NCBI GenBank assembly: GCA_035562355.1
Contig: DATMXU010000003.1
Coordinates: 1-9,164 of the forward strand
From: Pseudoflavonifractor sp035562355
GTDB taxonomy: Bacteria; Bacillota; Clostridia; Oscillospirales; Oscillospiraceae
Reading direction: 5' to 3'
Length of the DNA: 9,164 nt
The notes under the pieces are model-generated. The model saw only the letters and a program-made list of their open reading frames with translations. It had not been told where the DNA came from and did not search any database. Below, in pieces: positions 4,993 through 9,164 of the stretch (positions within the stretch are counted from its first letter, which is position 1; each line of letters begins with the position of its first letter). The translations under genes and the position numbers were made by a program.

Positions 4993-6906
4993 ATGCGGGA
5001 CGGATTCATCAAGGTGGCGGCCGGGACGCCGGGCGTCAAGGTGGCCGACTGCCGCCATAACGCGGAGGCCTGCTTTACGCTGATGCGGGAGGCCTATAAC
5101 CAGGGTGTCCGGGTGCTGGCCCTGCCGGAGCTGTGCCTTACGGGGTACACCTGCGGCGATCTCTTTTTACACAACACCCTGTTAAACGCCGCGGAAGAGG
5201 CGCTGAGCACCGTGCTGGAGGCTACCAAGAACCTGGACATGCTCACCGCCCTGGGGCTCCCTGTGCGGGCGGGCGGCAAGCTCTATAACTGCGCCGTCGT
5301 CATCCACAAAGGGGACATCCTGGGCGTGGTGCCCAAGCGGCATCTCCCCAACTACGGTGAATTTTATGAAGGGCGCTGGTTCGCTCCCGCGCCCTCAGAG
5401 GACATGGCGCTGCGCCTGTGCGGCATAGACCGCATACCCTTTGGTACGGGGCACATCTTCTGCTGCGAGACCATGCCCGACCTTGCGGTGGGAGTGGAAA
5501 TTTGCGAGGACCTCTGGGCCGTCCACCCGCCCTCCAACGAGTTGGCCACCGCCGGGGCCACCGTCATCCTCAACATCTCGGCGTCCAATGAGGCGGTTGG
5601 CAAGGCAGCCTATCGCCGGGGTCTGGTCACCGGCCAGTCGGCCCGGCTGGTCTGCGGTTATGTGTACGCCAATGCCGGGGAGGGGGAGAGTACCACCGAC
5701 CTGGTCTTTGGGGGGCATGATCTCGTCGCGGAGAACGGCGTCCTGCTGGCTGAGCGGCGGTTCTCCACCGGGCTTACCATCAGTGAGATTGACGTGAATC
5801 GCCTGGCCCACGAGCGGCGGCGGTTAAGCGTCTTCCCCGCAGCGGGGAGGGTATGGAACATCCCCTTCGCCCTGGAGCCGGGGGACACCACCCTGACCCG
5901 CCACATCTCACCCAGCCCCTTCATCCCTGAGGACTCCGCCGAGCGCAAGGCCCGCTGCGACGAGATCTTGCTCATCGCCGCCCTGGGGCTCAAGCAGCGG
6001 CTGGAGCACACCCACGCGAAATGCGCGGTGGTGGGCCTCTCCGGCGGGCTGGACAGTACCCTGGCCATCTTGATCACCGCCGTCGCCATGAAACTTTTGG
6101 ACCGGCCCGCCGGCGATATCCTGGCCGTCACCATGCCCTGTTTCGGCACCACCGACCGCACCCGGGACAACGCCGTGGAGCTTTCACGGCGACTGGGGGC
6201 CACCCTCCGGCGCATTGACATCACCAATTCGGTCAAGTCCCACTTCAAGGACATCGGCCAGCCCATGGACCGCCACGATGTGACCTTTGAAAACGCCCAG
6301 GCCAGGGAGCGCACCCAGGTGCTCATGGATCTGGCAAACCAGACCGACGGCCTGGTGGTGGGCACGGGGGACCTGAGCGAGCTTGCCCTGGGCTGGTGCA
6401 CCTATAACGGCGACCATATGAGCATGTATGCCGTCAATGCCTCTATTCCCAAGACCCTGGTGCGCCATCTGGTCTCTTCGGTGGCCGGGGACAAGGGGGA
6501 GGAGGACCCCCGCCTTGCAGACGTGCTGGTGGACATTCTGGATACCCCTGTCTCCCCGGAGCTGCTGCCCGCCGTGAACGGGGACATCTCCCAGAGGACC
6601 GAGGACCTGGTGGGGCCCTATGAGCTCCACGATTTTTTCCTCTATTATTTCCTCCGCTGGGGCATGTCCCCCAGGAAGATTCTGCGCCTGGCCGAGCAGG
6701 CCTTCGGCAGGCGGTACGAGCGGGGCGCCATCCTCAAGTGGCTGCGGGGCTTCTGCCGCCGGTTCTTTACCCAGCAGTTCAAGCGCTCCTGTATGCCCGA
6801 CGGACCCAAGGTGGGCTCCGTCACTCTCTCCCCCCGGGGGGATTGGCGTATGCCCAGCGACGCCTCCGTCCGCCTGTGGCTGGAGGAGCTGGAGGGACTG
6901 GAGTAG
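4993..6906 (+). CDS. nadE: Glutamine-dependent NAD+ synthetase
   Basis: A 637-residue two-domain enzyme that makes NAD+ from nicotinic acid adenine dinucleotide and ATP, using ammonia released from glutamine; it is the last step of NAD+ synthesis. The N-terminal nitrilase-type amidase (about 1-290) has the full catalytic triad E46 (in ALPEL), K115 (in VPKRHLPNYGEFYEGRWF) and C171 (in EICEDLW). Spacing is like the M. tuberculosis enzyme (E52, K121, C176). The C-terminal synthetase domain carries the PP-loop SGGLDS (350-355) that binds ATP, followed by GTGDLSELALGWCTYNGD, typical of the family. Length is as expected for the fused form. The start at 4993 lies nine bases after AGGAGG; ATG at 4987 is also in frame but only three bases away, so I prefer 4993. 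It is alone on the plus strand, divergent from thrS, and ends at the hairpin cluster and bidirectional terminator. No missing residues seen. Confidence 0.97.
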   Translation: MRDGFIKVAAGTPGVKVADCRHNAEACFTLMREAYNQGVRVLALPELCLTGYTCGDLFLHNTLLNAAEEALSTVLEATKNLDMLTALGLPVRAGGKLYNCAVVIHKGDILGVVPKRHLPNYGEFYEGRWFAPAPSEDMALRLCGIDRIPFGTGHIFCCETMPDLAVGVEICEDLWAVHPPSNELATAGATVILNISASNEAVGKAAYRRGLVTGQSARLVCGYVYANAGEGESTTDLVFGGHDLVAENGVLLAERRFSTGLTISEIDVNRLAHERRRLSVFPAAGRVWNIPFALEPGDTTLTRHISPSPFIPEDSAERKARCDEILLIAALGLKQRLEHTHAKCAVVGLSGGLDSTLAILITAVAMKLLDRPAGDILAVTMPCFGTTDRTRDNAVELSRRLGATLRRIDITNSVKSHFKDIGQPMDRHDVTFENAQARERTQVLMDLANQTDGLVVGTGDLSELALGWCTYNGDHMSMYAVNASIPKTLVRHLVSSVAGDKGEEDPRLADVLVDILDTPVSPELLPAVNGDISQRTEDLVGPYELHDFFLYYFLRWGMSPRKILRLAEQAFGRRYERGAILKWLRGFCRRFFTQQFKRSCMPDGPKVGSVTLSPRGDWRMPSDASVRLWLEELEGLE

Positions 6907-6991
6907 GGGGCGGCGTCCTCGACGCCCCTCAGCCTGTCAAAGAAGGCTTCATAACCTGCGGCCATTGGGCCGCAGCCGCTGCGCTGTGCGC
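6907..6991. other. Hairpin cluster after nadE
   Basis: Three short inverted repeats follow the nadE stop. They are GGGGC...GCCCC (6907-6928, with an inner GTC/GAC), CTGCGGCC-ATTG-GGCCGCAG (6956-6975, perfect 8 bp), and GCGC-TGT-GCGC (6981-6991). None has a T run, so they are not by themselves intrinsic terminators. They may slow 3' exonucleases or simply be remains of GC-rich structure. Confidence 0.45.
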
Positions 6992-7006
6992 AAGCGAGGG
7001 GGGTAT

Positions 7007-7041
7007 CAAAATCGGCGCGGCTTATGGCCGCGCCGATTTTG
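7007..7041. terminator. Bidirectional terminator between nadE and the 124-residue gene
   Basis: A perfect 15-bp inverted repeat, CAAAATCGGCGCGGC (7007-7021) with its complement at 7027-7041, encloses the loop TTATG. The stem carries AAAA at one foot and TTTT at the other. It can therefore stop transcripts from both sides: nadE from the left and the leftward 124-residue gene from the right. Confidence 0.82.
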
Positions 7042-7072
7042 TATCTAGGGGAGATGGAGTCCCCCCTAGATA
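7042..7072 (-). other. Second hairpin after the 124-residue gene
   Basis: TATCTAGGGG (7042-7051) pairs perfectly with CCCCTAGATA (7063-7072) around an 11-base loop. It lies between the stop codon of the leftward gene (7080) and the bidirectional terminator. No T run follows on either strand, so it is more likely a 3'-end stabiliser or part of the repeated motif at 7054-7070 than a terminator. Confidence 0.55.
7054..7070 (+). repeat. Direct repeat copy 1 (ATGGAGT-CCCCCCTAGA)
   Basis: ATGGAG, then T, then CCCCCCTAGA. The same motif with CA in place of T recurs at 7524-7541, on the other side of the 124-residue gene. This copy spans the loop and 3' arm of the hairpin at 7042-7072. Confidence 0.6.
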
Positions 7073-7079
7073 GTCTGTT

Positions 7080-7454
7080 TCATGCCTGGGTCAGCTCGCA
7101 GACGGCGGGGCAGTCGATGCACTGGCGGTCATATCGTACCCGGAAACGGCGGCCCTCCGGGCCGCCCACACTCAGCTCGCAGGGGAGGAGGAAACGGATG
7201 TTCTGCACGGTCACGTCTCTGGGATTCTCGTCGTGGTGGGCAGGGACCAGCAGGGTGCGCATCCCGCGGGGGTACTCCCGGTCCTCCTCGTCCAGCTCGG
7301 TGAGGGTGAGGGCCACAGCGGTACGGGCCTCAGGGCGCACCCGCTCCAGCGTCAATGACAGCTCCAGTACACAGCCCTCGCCGGCAGGGGGGAGGGGCCC
7401 CAGATCATGGACCAACAGGCCGCCGCAGGCGGTCATCGCAATGGCCTTTTCCAT
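7080..7454 (-). CDS. Small Cys-containing protein of unknown function
   Basis: I do not firmly recognise this 124-residue protein. The start at 7454 has AGAGAGGTG ending seven bases upstream; an in-frame start at 7556 runs through the leader hairpins and is rejected. There is no signal peptide or membrane segment. The body alternates short hydrophobic strands (residues 11-19, 28-37, 45-53, 82-91), suggesting a beta-rich fold. Its blocks are VHDLGPLP (15-22), TAVALTLTELDEEDREY (45-61), RGMRTLLVPAHH (63-74) and RDVTVQNIRFLLP (79-91). These recall, from memory only, small Clostridial proteins with a TEVD...RGxKT...PAH pattern. Six cysteines are present, three in C112-x2-C115-x3-C119 near the end, which could bind a metal or form disulfides. 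It is probably a single-gene unit: terminator 7521-7557 lies upstream, terminator 7007-7041 downstream, and an inverted repeat at 7477-7496 overlaps its likely promoter. Confidence 0.8.
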   Translation of the reverse strand: MEKAIAMTACGGLLVHDLGPLPPAGEGCVLELSLTLERVRPEARTAVALTLTELDEEDREYPRGMRTLLVPAHHDENPRDVTVQNIRFLLPCELSVGGPEGRRFRVRYDRQCIDCPAVCELTQA

Positions 7455-7476
7455 AAACAGCACCTCTCTTTTTGTC

Positions 7477-7496
7477 CATACGGGCGAACCCGTATG
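7477..7496 (-). promoter_or_regulatory. Palindrome over the likely promoter of the 124-residue gene
   Basis: CATACGGG-CGAA-CCCGTATG is a perfect 8-bp inverted repeat with a 4-base centre. As minus-strand RNA its loop would be UUCG. A -10-like TATACA (minus strand 7500-7495) overlaps its outer edge, although the -35 at 17 bases (TTTCCT, 7523-7518) is poor. It may be a repressor operator or a stabilising hairpin at the 5' end of the mRNA. Confidence 0.45.
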
Positions 7497-7520
7497 TATA
7501 TGGACGCCACGCCGCGCAGG

Positions 7521-7557
7521 AAAATGGAGCACCCCCCTAGACTGGTGGCGCTCCATT
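7521..7557 (-). terminator. Terminator after proA and the small membrane protein
   Basis: On the minus strand AATGGAGC (7557-7550) pairs with GCTCCATT (7530-7523). After a 3-base bulge ACC pairs with GGT further in. TTTT (7524-7521) runs out of the last stem bases. It lies 27 bases after the stop codon of the membrane protein gene. The stem is weaker than others in this window. Confidence 0.62.
7524..7541 (+). repeat. Direct repeat copy 2 (ATGGAGCA-CCCCCCTAGA)
   Basis: Second copy of the motif at 7054-7070, differing only by CA for T after ATGGAG. It forms one arm and part of the loop of the terminator at 7521-7557. The two copies bracket the 124-residue gene, about 470 bases apart. Confidence 0.6.
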
Positions 7558-7583
7558 CTATGCGCCTACGCAAGGGGATGACC

Positions 7584-7865
7584 CTATTGCCTGCGTAAGC
7601 GGTATTGGCCGACGGCAGCTGACGCGCCGCCCAGGGCAAAAGCGGAGAGGTAGAGAAAAGTGATGGGCAAATTGTTAAAAAACCAGTCCGGGAGGATTTT
7701 TCCACTCTGCTTCAGCATGGGGATGAGCGTATAGAGGGAGAGCGCGGCCAGGAGGAAGGTCACGCCGCCCATACAAATCAAGAGCCGGTTTCGCCGCAGG
7801 AAGAAGGCGAGCAGAGCTGCGAGAAAGGTGCCAATGGACGAAAACGCGGCGTAGATGGGAAACAT
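7584..7865 (-). CDS. Small three-helix membrane protein, unknown function
   Basis: I recognise no family for this 93-residue protein. Three hydrophobic segments are clear: residues about 4-23, 28-51 and 66-86. The first two are joined by a short basic turn (RRNR, 24-27), and the tail is basic (RLRRQ, 89-93). By the positive-inside rule the first loop and the C-terminus would be cytoplasmic. The start at 7865 has GGGAGG seven bases upstream. The gene starts 20 bases after the proA stop, with its ribosome binding site in that gap, so it is almost certainly on the proA transcript, which ends at the terminator at 7521-7557. Nothing in it suggests proline metabolism; cotranscription is the only link. 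Confidence 0.8.
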   Translation of the reverse strand: MFPIYAAFSSIGTFLAALLAFFLRRNRLLICMGGVTFLLAALSLYTLIPMLKQSGKILPDWFFNNLPITFLYLSAFALGGASAAVGQYRLRRQ

Positions 7866-7885
7866 AATGAGTCCTCCCCTCTGGA

Positions 7886-9133
7886 TTACCTGATCTGGCC
7901 GGTGCCGTAGATCGCGTATTTGGACGAGGTGAGCTCCCTGAGGCCCATGGGACCCCGGGCGTGCATCCTCTGGGTGGAGATGCCGATCTCGGCCCCCAGG
8001 CCGAACTCGAATCCGTCGGTAAAGCGGGTGGAGGCGTTCACGTAGACCGCGGCCGCGTCCACCTCGTCCAGGAACCGCTGGGCGGCGAAGTAGTCGGCCG
8101 TTACGATGGCCTCGGAGTGGCCGGTACCGTGGGCGGCGATGAAGTCCACCGCCTCCTCATACCCGGAGACCACCTTGGCTGCCAGGGTATAGTCCCCGAA
8201 CTCGGTGTCCCAGTCGTCGTCGACGGCGGGGACAGCGCGGTCACCCAGGATCGCCAGAGCCGCCGGGCAGGCGCGCCACTGGACGGATTTCTCACGAAGC
8301 CGCTCCCATGCCAGGGGGAGAAATTCCCCGGCCACCGCCCGGTCCACCAGCACGCACTCGGCGGCATTGCACACCGAGGGGCGGCTTGTCTTGGCGTTAT
8401 AGAGGATATCGGCCGCCATCCGAAGGTCGGCCCCCTCATGGACGTAGATGTGGCAGACGCCCACTCCGGTCTGGATGACAGGGACCCGTGCGTTCTGCAC
8501 TACCGACTGGATGAGGCCCGCGCCCCCACGGGGGATGAGCACGTCCAGATAGCCGGTCAGGCTCATCAACTCCGCCGCGCTCTCCCGGCTGGTGTCCTGC
8601 ACCAGGGAGACGCAGTCGGCGTTCAGGCCCGCCTCCTCCAGAGCGCCGCGCATGAGGGCGGCCAGGGCGGAGTTGGAGCGGAAGGCCTCCTTTCCGCCCC
8701 GGAGGATGACGGCGTTGCCCGACTTGAGGCAGAGGGCGGCGGCGTCCACGGTGACGTTGGGCCGGGCCTCATAGATGATACCGATGACCCCCAGGGGCAC
8801 CCGGCGCTTGCTGATGACGAGCCCGTTGGGGCGCTTTGTGGTCTCCACCACCTCGCCGATGGGGTCGGGCAGGGAGGCCACCTGGCGCACTCCCTCGGCC
8901 ATAGCGGCGATGCGCCCCTCGTTCAGGGCCAGCCGGTCCAGGAGGGATTCCCGCATGCCACGCGCCCGGGCGGCCCTCAGATCCTCCGCGTTGGCGGCCA
9001 GGATGTCGGCCACATGGGTCTCCAACGCTCTGGCGATGGCCTCTAAAGCGGTATTCTTCTTGCGCGTGCCGGCCGTGCTCAGGGCGCGGGCGGCTCCCTT
9101 GGCGGCGGAGCCTTGGATTTCTAATGCGGTCAT
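7886..9133 (-). CDS. proA: Glutamate-5-semialdehyde dehydrogenase (gamma-glutamyl phosphate reductase)
   Basis: A 415-residue enzyme of the aldehyde dehydrogenase superfamily. It reduces gamma-glutamyl phosphate with NADPH to glutamate-5-semialdehyde, the second step of proline synthesis, in the cytoplasm. The length is typical for ProA. Visible blocks are the N-terminal KGAARALSTAGTRKKNTAL (12-30), VPLGVIGIIYEARPNVT (112-128), KSGNAVILRGGKEA (137-150) and the catalytic cysteine C255 in RPSVCNAAE. GDYTLAAKVV (313-322) and the C-terminal signature EIGISTQRMHARGPMGL (382-398) follow. The start at 9133 has GGGAGG seven bases upstream. Only 31 bases lie beyond it in the window, with no promoter visible. 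The usual partner proB (glutamate 5-kinase) would be expected just outside the right edge, as proBA is a common operon, but it is not seen. The small membrane protein gene follows 20 bases downstream. Confidence 0.97.
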   Translation of the reverse strand: MTALEIQGSAAKGAARALSTAGTRKKNTALEAIARALETHVADILAANAEDLRAARARGMRESLLDRLALNEGRIAAMAEGVRQVASLPDPIGEVVETTKRPNGLVISKRRVPLGVIGIIYEARPNVTVDAAALCLKSGNAVILRGGKEAFRSNSALAALMRGALEEAGLNADCVSLVQDTSRESAAELMSLTGYLDVLIPRGGAGLIQSVVQNARVPVIQTGVGVCHIYVHEGADLRMAADILYNAKTSRPSVCNAAECVLVDRAVAGEFLPLAWERLREKSVQWRACPAALAILGDRAVPAVDDDWDTEFGDYTLAAKVVSGYEEAVDFIAAHGTGHSEAIVTADYFAAQRFLDEVDAAAVYVNASTRFTDGFEFGLGAEIGISTQRMHARGPMGLRELTSSKYAIYGTGQIR

Positions 9134-9164
9134 TGTAATTCCTCCCTTGCAGGCGGCCCTCAGG

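Noticed and set aside
4741..5058. 105-residue minus-strand frame across the nadE start
   Set aside because: It reads through the 16-bp hairpin and into nadE, with no ribosome binding site or recognisable product.
7458..7556. N-terminal extension of the 124-residue protein
   Set aside because: The added residues are translated from the palindrome and terminator hairpin; AGAGAGGTG precedes the ATG at 7454.
1..9164. Search for CRISPR arrays, insertion sequences, tRNA genes and phage or defence genes
   Set aside because: No regularly spaced repeats, transposase motifs, cloverleaf-like segments or defence-type domains were found; every long gene is a housekeeping enzyme.

Overview
The window reads as a housekeeping stretch of a GC-rich, Gram-positive anaerobe, most likely class Clostridia and perhaps the Oscillospiraceae. 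The reasons are a T-box leader in front of threonyl-tRNA synthetase, strong AGGAGG-type ribosome binding sites, a CIRCE-like heat-shock operator, strong intrinsic terminators and GC-rich codons. This placement is inferred from content, not from any search. I see no mobile element, CRISPR array, rRNA or tRNA gene, and no convincing new multi-gene system.

Layout, left to right. (1) At the left edge a leftward promoter is followed by most of a CIRCE operator cut by the window boundary, so a chaperone operon (groES-groEL or hrcA/dnaK type) probably starts just outside. (2) A leftward two-gene unit holds a THUMP-domain RNA methyltransferase (1129-2250) and then a diacylglycerol-kinase-family lipid kinase (134-1057). 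It has its own promoter at 2285-2313 and a terminator at 52-91. (3) Leftward thrS (2394-4190) has a complete control region: promoter 4622-4650, T-box leader with an ACC (Thr) specifier, antiterminator/terminator switch, and terminator 2348-2380. The encoded enzyme lacks the usual N-terminal TGS domain. (4) A divergent intergenic region of about 340 bases holds a long perfect hairpin and a G-poor tract. (5) Rightward nadE (4993-6906) encodes a glutamine-dependent NAD+ synthetase with fused amidase and synthetase domains. (6) A hairpin-rich convergent intergenic region contains a bidirectional terminator (7007-7041). (7) Leftward genes follow: an unrecognised 124-residue Cys-containing protein (7080-7454), a 93-residue three-helix membrane protein (7584-7865), and proA (7886-9133), which is probably preceded outside the window by the rest of a proline operon.

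The genes serve unrelated core functions: RNA modification, lipid phosphorylation, tRNA charging, NAD+ synthesis and proline synthesis. They are arranged as four or five short transcription units. The points most worth a second look are the edge CIRCE/promoter/terminator overlap, the TGS-less ThrRS under T-box control, a possible small RNA at about 4760-4875, and the 124-residue gene flanked by a repeated hairpin motif with a palindrome over its likely promoter.
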